Shown here one piece after another: positions 14,748 through 23,070 of a stretch of DNA of 30,776 nt. The position numbers and the translations under genes were made by a program. The notes under the pieces were generated by a model. It saw only the letters and a program-made list of their open reading frames with translations, ran no database searches and was not told the DNA's origin. This stretch comes from Actinomycetes bacterium (GTDB taxonomy: Bacteria; Actinomycetota; Thermoleophilia; Solirubrobacterales; 70-9): positions 1 to 30,776 of the forward strand of contig JAEZIQ010000078.1 of the NCBI GenBank assembly GCA_023436605.1. The letters run 5' to 3'. Within the stretch, counting starts at the first letter, position 1, and every line of letters starts with the position of its first letter.

Positions 14748-15774
14748 TCCTGTTCCCTTCGATGATCGCTTTCACAGTTTCACGCACCCCGCCGACCGAC
14801 CGTGAGATGCCGGGCCCGTCGAGGTCGGCCCCGACCAGCTTGATCCTCGAGTGCCGGCCGAGTGCTTCCCGGGCTGACTCGACGGACTTCGCGTGATCAT
14901 CGTCGCGAATCACCAGTGCGGTCGGATACCTGGAGACGAGAACATCCACGGGATCACCCTCCAGCTCCATGACCGGGGCGAGTTCCGTCATCGCCATTTC
15001 GACTATCTCCTGGTCGCTCAAGCCGATCACCTGACCCTGACCAGACTCGAGGAACGAGGCCCGCAGGATCTCCGGTTCACCGGCGAGGCGTTTCCACTTG
15101 GCCGAAGACCAGGTGCAGCCGGTGAGCAGCCTTTCGTCGTCCGGGGAAACCAGATACCCGGTGCCGTTTCTCTCCCGCCCGATCCGGCTGGAAGGGAACG
15201 TCAGGTGAACCAGGGTGACCGAGCGGCTTCTGATCCCGTTCAGGGCTTCGGCAGCGGACCCGCCGAGCAGGCTGGCCGCCGCCGACGCGCCGACGGCGAC
15301 TACCGCGTGGTCGAAACTCGCGGTCTCGCCAAAGCGCAGGACGACGCGGTCGTCTTCTTCGCCTAACGCTTCGACCCGGAGCCCGAGCCTGAAGCCGACT
15401 CCGGCTTCGCGGAGCGCTTCCTCCAGGCGACCGGTCAGGCTTTGAATCCCGTCGGCCAGCCCGAACATGGTGCCGCCACCAACACCGAACGGTTCGAGGG
15501 TTCCGTTGGTGGTCAGCCAGAAGGCCCGGGGCGGGTCCGGGTGCTCAACCTGCGCGGCCAGGCCCAGTTCGGCCAGCAGGTCATCCATAGCCAGGTCGGG
15601 ACCGAGCGCGTCGGGCCCCGTGTCGAGGGTCCGGCCCGAGAACCGGGTTGAGCCGATCCGGCCGCCTGCGCGATCGTCGGCGTCGAAGATGGTCACCTCG
15701 CAGCCGGCCCGGTTCAGCCACCAGGCGGCCGCCATGCCGGTCACGCCGGCGCCGATTACCGCGACCTGCATCAT
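14740..15774 (-). CDS. cgoX: Coproporphyrinogen III oxidase CgoX (HemY/HemG-type), unusually short
   Basis: This FAD enzyme oxidises coproporphyrinogen III to coproporphyrin III. From the ATG at 15772-15774 (ATGA overlap with hemH) it is 344 aa. The FAD motif 'VIGAGVTGMAAAWWLNRAG' and 'DDRAGGRIGS' are at the start, 'LDTGPDALGP' follows, and the C-terminus has 'IKLVGADLDGPGI', as in the HemY family. Usual members have about 450-480 residues. Here the segment that normally lies between 'LEPFGVGGG' and 'GLADGIQSLTGRL', roughly 120 residues of substrate/membrane-binding domain, is missing without a frameshift. Position between hemH and hemQ supports the role, but activity with the deletion is uncertain. 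The open frame continues upstream to 16017 only as a shadow of hemH. Confidence 0.82.
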   Translation of the reverse strand: MMQVAVIGAGVTGMAAAWWLNRAGCEVTIFDADDRAGGRIGSTRFSGRTLDTGPDALGPDLAMDDLLAELGLAAQVEHPDPPRAFWLTTNGTLEPFGVGGGTMFGLADGIQSLTGRLEEALREAGVGFRLGLRVEALGEEDDRVVLRFGETASFDHAVVAVGASAAASLLGGSAAEALNGIRSRSVTLVHLTFPSSRIGRERNGTGYLVSPDDERLLTGCTWSSAKWKRLAGEPEILRASFLESGQGQVIGLSDQEIVEMAMTELAPVMELEGDPVDVLVSRYPTALVIRDDDHAKSVESAREALGRHSRIKLVGADLDGPGISRSVGGVRETVKAIIEGNRND

Positions 15775-16700
15775 CCTCCGTCCGCCTTCCTGACCACGAT
15801 GCCCGCCAGGGTTGCGCAGAAGGTTTCGTCGGCGTTGGGCATCGCCGTACGGGTCAAAGCGAGCCCGGCCTCCCTGGCCGCCTGTTGTGCTTCGTAGTCG
15901 ATGTCGAACTTGACTTCGAGATGATCGGAAACGAAACCCGCGGCGCAGACGACCACCGCGGTTCGTCCCTGTTCGGCAAGGCCGGGCATGATCTCGCAGA
16001 TGTCGGGTCCGATCCATTCGGCCTCGGTCCGTCCGGCGCTCTGCCAGGCGAGGGTGGTTCCAGCGAACTCGGGCCGTCCGGAGAGATTGTCCCGGGTCTT
16101 TTCGAGTTCCTCGACGTAGATGTCGCCTCGATCCAGGATCGCCACCGGCAGGCTGTGGGCCGTCACCGCCAGCTCGACCGAATCGCGGGCGTCTTCCGGC
16201 AACTCCGCGAAGGCGTCCGTGATCGCCTGTTCCAGGAAGTCGAGGTAGCCCGGCTCTTCGTGCCAGGACTCGATCACGCTGACCGGCACTCCTCCACCAG
16301 CTGCCGCGTCCTCGGCCCGGCTGCGGTACTGGGCGATGCTCATGGTCGAGAAGTGCGGCGCGAGGACGATCCCGATGATCCGATCGACGCCCCGCCCGAT
16401 CAGTTCCGCGACCGCATCCTCGATGAACGGGGCGGAATGCTTCTGGCCCATGGCAACCGTGAACTCACCGGGGCGCTCCTGCTCGAGGGCTGAGGCGATG
16501 CCGTCGGCCTGCGCCTGGGTGATGCCGAAGAGCGGGGATCCGCCGATCATCTCGTAGCGCTCCTGGAGTTCCTTCAGGGCTTCCGGTTCGGGCGGGCGGC
16601 CGTGACGAATATGGGTGTAATAGGCCTCGACGTCCTCGGGGCCGGTAGCCGTGCCGTAGGCCATGACCAGTACGCCGGTCTTCTGAGTTTCAGTGCTCAA
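15771..16700 (-). CDS. hemH: Coproporphyrin ferrochelatase (HemH/CpfC)
   Basis: The enzyme inserts Fe(II) into coproporphyrin III to make coproheme. The 309-aa protein has 'LVMAYGTATGPEDVEAYY', 'RYEMIGGSPLFGITQAQA', the catalytic His in 'VTAHSLPVAIL', and the Glu/Asp helix 'GFVSDHLEVKFDIDYEA'. The start is TTG at 16698-16700, overlapping the hemE stop as TTGA, with AGAGGAAG just upstream as ribosome site. In this operon, with hemQ and cgoX but no protoporphyrin-type genes, coproporphyrin rather than protoporphyrin is the expected substrate. Confidence 0.94.
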   Translation of the reverse strand: MSTETQKTGVLVMAYGTATGPEDVEAYYTHIRHGRPPEPEALKELQERYEMIGGSPLFGITQAQADGIASALEQERPGEFTVAMGQKHSAPFIEDAVAELIGRGVDRIIGIVLAPHFSTMSIAQYRSRAEDAAAGGGVPVSVIESWHEEPGYLDFLEQAITDAFAELPEDARDSVELAVTAHSLPVAILDRGDIYVEELEKTRDNLSGRPEFAGTTLAWQSAGRTEAEWIGPDICEIMPGLAEQGRTAVVVCAAGFVSDHLEVKFDIDYEAQQAAREAGLALTRTAMPNADETFCATLAGIVVRKADGG

Positions 16701-17728
16701 GACTTCCTCTCGGTGAGTTCATGAACCAGCCCGACCAGTTCGGTCAGCATCGCCGGGTCGGTCGAGGGAAGTACCCCGTGGCCGAGGTTGAAAACGTGAC
16801 CCCGGTCGGGAGCGTCCTCGAGCAAAGCTCTCGTTTCCCGTTCCAGCACTTCGGGTCCGGCCAGTGGCACCGTCGGGTCGAGGTTGCCCTGCAGGGCAAC
16901 CTCTTCGCCGAGCCTTCTTCTCGCCTGGGACAACGGCGTGCGCCAGTCGACCCCCATCGCGTCGGGACCGGCCTCGGCCATCGCTTCCATCAGATGCCCG
17001 GCGTTGACCGCGAAATGTATGCGCGGTACCCCCAGCTCTTCGATCTCGGTGAACAGTCGCCTCGAAACCGGGAGTACCGCCTCGCGATAGGTCTGCTCGG
17101 AGAGCGAGCCGGCCCAGGAATCGAAGACCTGGACCGCCTGGACCCCGGCTTCGACCTGGGCTCTGAGCGAGGCGACCGCGATGTCGGCGAGGCGTTCGAG
17201 CAGATCCCGGAACAGCGCCGGCTCCTCGAGCTGCATCGCCCGTGCCATCTCCTGGGATTTCGAGGGCCGGCCTTCGATCAGGTAACTGGCCAGGGTGAAG
17301 GGCGCTCCGGCGAACCCGATCAGCGGGGTGTCACCGAGCTCCGCTGTGATGATCCTGATCGCCTCGGTGATCTCCGGCAGATCGGTTTCCGGTTCGAGGG
17401 GTCGCAGCCGCTCCAGATCGGCTGCGGTGCGGACCGGTTCGGCGATCACCGGGCCTACCCCGGAGCGGATCTCGACCTCGATGCCGATCCCTTCCAGCGG
17501 AGTGACGATGTCGGAGAAAAAGATCGCGGCGTCAACCCCGTGCCGGCGCACCGGCTGCAGCGTGACCTCCGCACAGAGATCGGGGGTCCGGCACATCTCC
17601 AGCATCGCCACCCCTTCCCGCAGTTCGCGGTACTCGGGCAGCGAACGGCCCGCCTGCCGCATGAACCAGACCGGTTTCCGCTCCACCTCCTCGCCCCGCA
17701 GGGCCCGGATCAGGAGCGGCGCGGTCAA
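16697..17728 (-). CDS. hemE: Uroporphyrinogen III decarboxylase
   Basis: The enzyme decarboxylates the four acetate side chains of uroporphyrinogen III to give coproporphyrinogen III. The 343-aa product is full length, with the signature 'PVWFMRQAGRSLPEYRE', 'FFSDIVTPLEGIGIEVE', 'GFAGAPFTLASYLIEG', 'FDSWAGSLS' and 'FNLGHGVLPSTDP'. The start is TTG at 17726-17728 overlapping the upstream stop as TTGA; no ATG or GTG lies nearby, and the conserved N-terminus begins just after it. Confidence 0.96.
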   Translation of the reverse strand: MTAPLLIRALRGEEVERKPVWFMRQAGRSLPEYRELREGVAMLEMCRTPDLCAEVTLQPVRRHGVDAAIFFSDIVTPLEGIGIEVEIRSGVGPVIAEPVRTAADLERLRPLEPETDLPEITEAIRIITAELGDTPLIGFAGAPFTLASYLIEGRPSKSQEMARAMQLEEPALFRDLLERLADIAVASLRAQVEAGVQAVQVFDSWAGSLSEQTYREAVLPVSRRLFTEIEELGVPRIHFAVNAGHLMEAMAEAGPDAMGVDWRTPLSQARRRLGEEVALQGNLDPTVPLAGPEVLERETRALLEDAPDRGHVFNLGHGVLPSTDPAMLTELVGLVHELTERKS

Positions 17729-19245
17729 CGTGGCCCGCCCGTTTCCTGTTCCCGGAGCGCCCGGTCGACCGCGTCGGCCAGCCCCTCGAGATCGCTCTGG
17801 GTGGCCTCGGCGGTGATCTCGACCCCCGCTTCCCTCATCGCTTCCGAGGTGATCGGTCCGATCGAGATGTTGGCTGGCCCGGAGAGCCCGCCGGGGACGG
17901 CCGCCAGCAGGTTCCTGACGGTCGAGGCCGAGGTGAAGGTGATCGCGTCGGCCGCCGCGGCTTCCTTGAGCAGCGCCTCGTCCGGGGCCACCGGGACAGT
18001 CCGGTAAAGCGGAAGCACCGTGACCTCGGCTCCCGCCTGACGCAGGCCCTCCGGCAGAACTTCACGAGCCTCGAGCGCGCGCGGGATCAGGATCCGCTTG
18101 TCGCCGTGACCCTCCTCGATCAGTTTTCCAAGCAGGCTTTCCGCAACCGCCTGGTCGGGAACGATGTCGGCTTTGATCCCGTGTTCCTTCAGCCGCCGGG
18201 CGGTCGACCGGCCGATCGATGCGATCAGGTATGGAGCCAGGGCGCGGGAATCGAGCTCCAGCTCCTCGTGGAGCACATCGAAGAACCGGTCCACGGCGTT
18301 GGGACTGGTGAAGCAGATCAGGTCAAGGTCGCCACGCGCGAAGACGTCAAGCGCCTCGCCATCCGGAGACAGCGGTTCGATCTCGATCACCGGCATCTCG
18401 ATCACTTCCGCGCCCCTTCCGCGAAGGGTCGCCGAGAGCTTGCCGGCCTGATGTTTTGCCCGTGTGACCACGACCCGGCGACCGGCCAGGGGGCGACTGC
18501 CGAACCAGGCGAGTTTTGCGTGATGGCGAACCACGTCCCCGATCACGATAAGGGCAGGCGGCCGGATGCTCTCGCGTTCGACCGCTTCGGCGATCGTGCC
18601 GAGAGTGGCGGTGACCACCCGCTGCTTCGGGGTGGCACCGTTCTGGATCGCGGCGGCAGGCTGGTCGGCCGGGCGTCCGCCAGCAATCAGATCGGCCATG
18701 TTCTCGGCCAGCCGCTTGACCCCCATGTAGAAGACGAGGGTGCCCGGGAAGCGGGCCAGCGAGCCGTCCGGGTCGATGCCCTGCTCCCTTGCCCTGGCGT
18801 CGCGGTGCCCGGTCACGAAGGCGACTCCGGCCGAATCGTCGCGGTGGGTGAGCGGGATGCCGGCGGTGGCGGTGGCAGCGATCGCCGCGGTCACACCCGG
18901 CACGACCTCGAAAGCGATCCCCGCCTCGGCCAGTTCCTCGGCCTCCTCGCCGCCCCGGCCGAAGATGAACGGGTCACCGCCCTTCAGGCGCACGACGGTC
19001 CGGCCGGCCTTTGCCGCCTCGACAATCTGGCGGTTGATCTCTTCCTGCGGATTGTGGACGGTGCCCGGCATCTTGCCGACGTAGATCAGCTCGGCATCGT
19101 CGCGAGCCCCGGTCAGGGCGTTGGGCGGGATCAGTCGGTCATAGAAGATCACGTCGGCCTGACCGATCAGCTCGATCGCGCGAGCGGTCAGGAGCCCGGG
19201 ATCACCGGGGCCCGCGCCGACCAGACTTACTTTGCCCTTCGCCAT
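17725..19245 (-). CDS. cobA-hemD: Fused uroporphyrinogen-III C-methyltransferase / uroporphyrinogen-III synthase
   Basis: The 506-aa protein has two enzymes in one chain. About residues 1-245 are SUMT (CobA), which makes precorrin-2 for siroheme or B12: 'GKVSLVGAGPGDPGLLT', 'RLKGGDPFIFGRGGEE', 'VVPGVTAAIAATATAGIPL'. About residues 255-506 are HemD, which closes hydroxymethylbilane to uroporphyrinogen III: 'RRVVVTRAKHQAGKLSATL', 'FTSPNAVDRFF', 'ITFTSASTVRNLL'. Such fusions are common in actinobacteria and firmicutes. The ATG at 19243-19245 shares one base with the hemC stop (TGATG). The fusion puts the branch point between heme and siroheme/cobalamin on one protein. The upstream open frame to 19455 is a hemC shadow. 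Confidence 0.95.
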   Translation of the reverse strand: MAKGKVSLVGAGPGDPGLLTARAIELIGQADVIFYDRLIPPNALTGARDDAELIYVGKMPGTVHNPQEEINRQIVEAAKAGRTVVRLKGGDPFIFGRGGEEAEELAEAGIAFEVVPGVTAAIAATATAGIPLTHRDDSAGVAFVTGHRDARAREQGIDPDGSLARFPGTLVFYMGVKRLAENMADLIAGGRPADQPAAAIQNGATPKQRVVTATLGTIAEAVERESIRPPALIVIGDVVRHHAKLAWFGSRPLAGRRVVVTRAKHQAGKLSATLRGRGAEVIEMPVIEIEPLSPDGEALDVFARGDLDLICFTSPNAVDRFFDVLHEELELDSRALAPYLIASIGRSTARRLKEHGIKADIVPDQAVAESLLGKLIEEGHGDKRILIPRALEAREVLPEGLRQAGAEVTVLPLYRTVPVAPDEALLKEAAAADAITFTSASTVRNLLAAVPGGLSGPANISIGPITSEAMREAGVEITAEATQSDLEGLADAVDRALREQETGGPR

Positions 19246-20114
19246 CAGCCAGACAGGGTAGAGCCGGTCATTACTTCGGTGGCTCCGGCCCGGAGCATCC
19301 GGTCGGCTAGTTCCCGACCCAGCGATTCGGGGCGGGAGGGGTCGCCTTCGACCCGGTCGCGGATCCAGACCGACCCGTCGGCGCGCCCGACGAAGCCTTC
19401 GAGCACAAGCCAGTCCGCTTCGAGCCGGGCGTGAATTCCGACCGGGCTCGAACAATCCGCGTTCAGTCCGACCACCGTGGCCCGTTCGGCGAGCAGCCGA
19501 GTCATCGACGGCGGGTCACCGACCGAAGCGACCTCGGACTCGCGACCGGTCCGGGTCTGCACGACCAGGGCGCCCTGCCCGGCGGCCGGCGTCATCTCCG
19601 ATTCGTCGAAGATGAACGAGACGGCGTCGGTCCGTCCGAGCCGTTCCAGGCCGGCCATCGCCAGGACCAGGCCGTCGGCTTCGCCAGCTTCGAGCTTGGC
19701 CAGCCTCGTGTCGACGTTACCGCGCAGTTCGACCATTTCCAGATCCGGCCGGAGCGCTTTGAGCTGGGCCCGGCGCCTCAAACTCGAAGTACCGACCCGT
19801 GCACCTTCGGGTACTCCGGCGATCGAGTCGCCCGGGCCGATCCAGACGTCGCGCGGGTCGAGCCGGGTGGGCACCGCGGCGATCGCCAGGCCGGCCGTCA
19901 TCTCTCCCGGCAGGTCCTTGGCCGAGTGGACCCCGACTTCTGCCGCGCCGTCGAGCACGAGACGCTCGACCGACCGGGTGAAACGTTCCTTGTCGTTGAC
20001 CCCGGGTGGGGGATCGGCTGGAGCTTCGACCAGCTCCGTTCCCGGGCCGAGGGCTTCGGCCACGTGACCCGCCTGGGCGAGCGCGAGGGCACTCCAGCGG
20101 GTCGCGACCCTCAG
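19245..20114 (-). CDS. hemC: Hydroxymethylbilane synthase (porphobilinogen deaminase), CTG start
   Basis: The enzyme polymerises four porphobilinogens to hydroxymethylbilane on a dipyrromethane cofactor. Read from CTG at 20112-20114 it is 289 aa and begins 'RVATRWSALALAQAGH', the conserved family N-terminus. Further motifs are 'VGVHSAKDLP' (catalytic Asp near residue 67), 'VGTSSLRRRAQL', 'LRGNVDTRLAKL' and the cofactor Cys in 'NADCSSPVG' (about 221). No ATG, GTG or TTG occurs in frame before the conserved part back to the preceding in-frame stop; the first, a GTG at 20063, would remove 17 conserved residues. The CTG overlaps the hemA stop as CTGA and has GGGAAGG 6 nt upstream. Confidence 0.93.
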   Translation of the reverse strand: MRVATRWSALALAQAGHVAEALGPGTELVEAPADPPPGVNDKERFTRSVERLVLDGAAEVGVHSAKDLPGEMTAGLAIAAVPTRLDPRDVWIGPGDSIAGVPEGARVGTSSLRRRAQLKALRPDLEMVELRGNVDTRLAKLEAGEADGLVLAMAGLERLGRTDAVSFIFDESEMTPAAGQGALVVQTRTGRESEVASVGDPPSMTRLLAERATVVGLNADCSSPVGIHARLEADWLVLEGFVGRADGSVWIRDRVEGDPSRPESLGRELADRMLRAGATEVMTGSTLSG

Positions 20115-21442
20115 GATTTGCCTTCCCGGCGGATCGGGGTCACAGTCGCGACTTCACCGTCGCCGGGATCGGTTTCGGTGTCGAGGCCGAACAGGTCACG
20201 AACCGTTGCGAGGATCTCGTAGGACTCGTCGGTTCCGGCAATTTCCTTGAGGCGCAGGGTCGGTTCGTGAAGCAGCCGCCCGACGACGGTCCGGGCCAGG
20301 GTCTCGACCCGCTTGCGATCCTCCTCGCTCAGGTCCTTCCAACGGCCGTCGTTCTCCGAGAGCACCCGCGAGACGATCTCGTCGGCTTTCCCGCGCAGCC
20401 CGACGATTACCGGCATCACTTCCAGCGACTCCATCCAGCGTTCGAACAGGTTGAGTTCATCCGTGACCACATGCTCGACCCGGCGGGCCTCCGATTCGCG
20501 GCGACCGATGTTGCGGGCGACGGTCACCTGAAGTTCATCGACATCGGTCAGAGTCACACCGGGCAGCTCCCGCACGCGCGGGTCGATGTCCCGCGGCACG
20601 GCCAGGTCGACCAGAAAGACCGGGCGGTCCTCCCGCTCCTTCATGATCGGCTCGAGCAGTTCCCGGTCGATCAGGTGGTGCGGGGACATGGTCGCCGAAA
20701 CGACGAGGTCGGCCTCGGCCACCTGCTCGCCCAGTTCGGTCAGCGGGGCGGCCGTGCCCCCGAAACGCCGGGCGAGATCGCAGGCCTTCTCGAGATGCCG
20801 GTTGGCGACGAAGACGCTTTCGGCCCCACGGGCCCGGAGCGCGCCGGCGACCAGCTCGGAGGTTTCGCCGGCTCCGATGATCAGGGCCCGGCGGTCGGCC
20901 ACATCACCGATCGCCCGGGTCGCCTGTTCGACCGCGACCGAAGCCATCGAGACGCCGGTGCGGCTGATCCCGGTTTCGTTGCGAGCCCTGCCGCCGGCGG
21001 CCAGGGCACCGCGGAAGAGCCGGTTGAGAATCGGTCCGGAAGTACCCTCGACGAGGGCAAGCTCATGGGCCCGCTTGACCTGACCCTGGATTTCGGACTC
21101 ACCGATGATCATCGAGTCGAGACCCGCGGTGACCCGGAAGATGTGACGGGCGGCGTCGATTCCCCTCAGCGAGTAAAGGTGCCCGACCAGCTCGGTCGGG
21201 CGGATCTCGCTCTGGGTGGCGAGGGCGGAGAGGATGCTCGACTCGGCGACAACCGGGTCGTGGGAGAAGACATAGATCTCGGTGCGGTTGCAGGTCGAGA
21301 TCGCGGTTACTTCGGAGGCATCGCCGGAGCTGGTCAGCTCGGCCATCATCCGGGCTGCGCGGCCTTCCGGCAGGGCGAGTCGCTCGCGGAGCTCCAGTGG
21401 CGCCGTCTTGTGGGAGAGGCCGAGTGCGAGCAGCTCAGACAC
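20111..21442 (-). CDS. hemA: Glutamyl-tRNA reductase
   Basis: This is the first committed step of C5-type tetrapyrrole synthesis: NADPH reduction of glutamyl-tRNA to glutamate-1-semialdehyde. The 443-aa protein has 'GLSHKTAPLELRE' at the N-terminus, the catalytic Cys (residue 51) in 'ISTCNRTEIYV', 'DSMIIGESEIQGQVK', the NADPH-binding 'LIIGAGETSELVAGAL' and the C-terminal dimerisation helices. The start is GTG at 21440-21442, overlapping the ccmD-like gene by 8 nt (GTGTCTGA). Its presence implies the tRNA-dependent route; hemL and hemB are not in the window. Confidence 0.96.
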   Translation of the reverse strand: MSELLALGLSHKTAPLELRERLALPEGRAARMMAELTSSGDASEVTAISTCNRTEIYVFSHDPVVAESSILSALATQSEIRPTELVGHLYSLRGIDAARHIFRVTAGLDSMIIGESEIQGQVKRAHELALVEGTSGPILNRLFRGALAAGGRARNETGISRTGVSMASVAVEQATRAIGDVADRRALIIGAGETSELVAGALRARGAESVFVANRHLEKACDLARRFGGTAAPLTELGEQVAEADLVVSATMSPHHLIDRELLEPIMKEREDRPVFLVDLAVPRDIDPRVRELPGVTLTDVDELQVTVARNIGRRESEARRVEHVVTDELNLFERWMESLEVMPVIVGLRGKADEIVSRVLSENDGRWKDLSEEDRKRVETLARTVVGRLLHEPTLRLKEIAGTDESYEILATVRDLFGLDTETDPGDGEVATVTPIRREGKS

Positions 21443-21614
21443 TGGTCGGCTCTTTGGTCCTTCCCGCTTCGACTTCTTCGGTCAACTCGGTGATCTCGCG
21501 GTTTACCCGTTGGAACTTCGCGCCGAGGATGCCCAGGTAGACGAGCAGCAGGACGAGAAAGACCATGTAGGCGGCGAAAACGTATCCGGCATCACCGGGC
21601 AGTACATCTGACAT
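21435..21614 (-). CDS. ccmD: CcmD-like small membrane protein, 59 aa
   Basis: A short frame from ATG 21612-21614 encodes one transmembrane helix ('YVFAAYMVFLVLLLVYLGIL', about residues 11-30), then a charged helix 'QRVNREITELTEEVEAG'. Size, topology and position directly after ccmC match CcmD, the small subunit that stabilises CcmC and releases holo-CcmE in the heme delivery complex. The ATG follows the ccmC stop without a gap (TAAATG), with TGGAG as ribosome site, and the end overlaps the hemA start by 8 nt. CcmD sequences are poorly conserved, so the name rests on context and architecture. Confidence 0.8.
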   Translation of the reverse strand: MSDVLPGDAGYVFAAYMVFLVLLLVYLGILGAKFQRVNREITELTEEVEAGRTKEPTSV

Positions 21615-22367
21615 TTATCGGGACTCCAGGTTGGGGGCGATGCGGCGGCCGACGCCACCGTCCGGGCCGGACGAGGTCTCAAAACCCTCGGCTTCGAGGG
21701 CGCGCCTCAGTTTCGAAACCTGGCCGGCGGTCTGTTTGCCGAGCAGTTCGAGCTTGACCAGGGTGACCCAGAGCAGGCCGACCGCGACCAGCATCACCAG
21801 GAAGGTGAACAGCATCGAGTCGGGCAGGCCACCCTGGCTGGTCGCGAAGACGCGGGGGTGGATCAGGCTTTCGGCCATGCGGACGGCCATGAAGTTGAGC
21901 GGCACAAAAGCGCCGGCAGTGATCGCAAAGACCGAGGCGTAGCGGGCCTGGCGGTCGCGGTCCTCGATCGCGTACCGGAACGGGTAATACGTGCAGTAGA
22001 GAAGGAAGACGATCAGGAAACTGACCAGGGTCGGTTCGTCCCAGACCCAGTAGTGACCCCAGGAAGCTTTTGCCCAGAGCATGCCGGTGATCAGCACCGC
22101 CACGCCGAAGATCACGGAAATGTGGATGAAAACGTACGAGTTCGCGTCGTGACGGCGGTCATTCGAACGCAGGTGCCGGAAACCTTCGACCCCGCCAGCC
22201 ATGAAACCGACCAGGGCGACGATCGCCAGCGGCACGTGGAGGTAGAAGACCTTCTGGCGGAACCCTTCCGCTGCGTCCATCGGCACCCAGAAAAAGACCA
22301 GGCCGAGACCGGCCAGCATCGCTAGCACCGTGAGAATCGAAAGTTGTTTCAGACCGCGTCCCGACAT
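21615..22367 (-). CDS. ccmC: Heme export permease CcmC
   Basis: CcmC binds heme at the outer face of the membrane and loads the chaperone CcmE during cytochrome c maturation. The 250-aa protein has six hydrophobic helices and the tryptophan-rich WWD signature 'WGHYWVWDEPTLVSFLI'. Candidate heme-ligand histidines are in 'FYLHVPLAIV' and 'SLIHPRVF', on either side of it. The ATG at 22365-22367 is chosen because the protein begins cleanly before helix 1; the longer frame (to 22487) adds an untypical stretch read from ccmB. It lies 22 bp after ccmB. Confidence 0.92.
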   Translation of the reverse strand: MSGRGLKQLSILTVLAMLAGLGLVFFWVPMDAAEGFRQKVFYLHVPLAIVALVGFMAGGVEGFRHLRSNDRRHDANSYVFIHISVIFGVAVLITGMLWAKASWGHYWVWDEPTLVSFLIVFLLYCTYYPFRYAIEDRDRQARYASVFAITAGAFVPLNFMAVRMAESLIHPRVFATSQGGLPDSMLFTFLVMLVAVGLLWVTLVKLELLGKQTAGQVSKLRRALEAEGFETSSGPDGGVGRRIAPNLESR

Positions 22368-22389
22368 TTCGGATTCTGCCCGGTGCCGT

Positions 22390-23070
22390 TCAGTCCTCAA
22401 GCAGGAAGTCGAAAACGGCATATCCGACGAGGCAGAAGACCCCATCGTATAGACCGAGGACCAAGAGCCACGTCCCGAACTTGTCATAAGAAGGGCCGCC
22501 CGAGTCCAGCAGCGGCGAAGTAGCGCCGGTTGCGGCGATCATCAGCGGCACTACCAGCGGCAAGAGAAGCAGCGGGACCAGCAGGTCGCGAGCCCTCGAA
22601 TTGACCGCCATCGAGGAGATCAGGGTGCCGAGGGCGGCAAACCCCAGGTTGGTCAGCAGCAGCACCAGGATCAGCGGCAGCAGGCCGGACCAGTCGGAAA
22701 GAAAGAAGACGGCGAAGACCGGAACCACGATCAGTTCAAGCACCGCCAGGTAGAGGAAGAGCACGGTCGCCTTGGCGGCGAACAGCACGGGCCGGTCGAC
22801 CGGGGCGAGTCGAAAAGCATCGAATCCGCCCTCCTCCCTTTCGGGCAGGAAGATCCGGTTGATGCCGAGCACCGCCGCGAACAGCAGCGTGGTCCACACC
22901 ACCCCGGAAGCGAGGCTGCCGGAAAGCACGGTGCGGTCGAGGCCGAAGCGGAAGATGATGAAGGTGGTGACCGCGAAAAGGATCATCGCCGGCAAAGAGC
23001 GCATGGTCCGCAGTTCTGTCCGGAGATCCTTGGCGACCACCGCCCCGAAAGCCTGGCCGAAGGAAGTCAT
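22390..23070 (-). CDS. ccmB: Heme exporter permease CcmB
   Basis: CcmB is the second membrane subunit of the CcmAB transporter used in cytochrome c biogenesis. The 226-aa protein has six predicted helices and the family segment 'LFAAVLGINRIFLPEREEG', followed by 'DAFRLAPVDRPVLF'. The ATG overlaps the ccmA stop as ATGA. The last helix and C-terminus ('YDGVFCLVGYAVFDFLLED') match the family's usual end. Confidence 0.93.
   Translation of the reverse strand: MTSFGQAFGAVVAKDLRTELRTMRSLPAMILFAVTTFIIFRFGLDRTVLSGSLASGVVWTTLLFAAVLGINRIFLPEREEGGFDAFRLAPVDRPVLFAAKATVLFLYLAVLELIVVPVFAVFFLSDWSGLLPLILVLLLTNLGFAALGTLISSMAVNSRARDLLVPLLLLPLVVPLMIAATGATSPLLDSGGPSYDKFGTWLLVLGLYDGVFCLVGYAVFDFLLED

Noticed and set aside
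15775..16017. Longer N-terminus for CgoX reaching into hemH
   Set aside because: The FAD-binding motif starts immediately after the ATG at 15774, and the extension is Arg/Gly-rich sequence read out of frame from hemH.
16721..21493. Long plus-strand open frames opposite hemE, cobA-hemD, hemC and hemA
   Set aside because: Each mirrors a conserved enzyme on the minus strand and has no recognisable domain.
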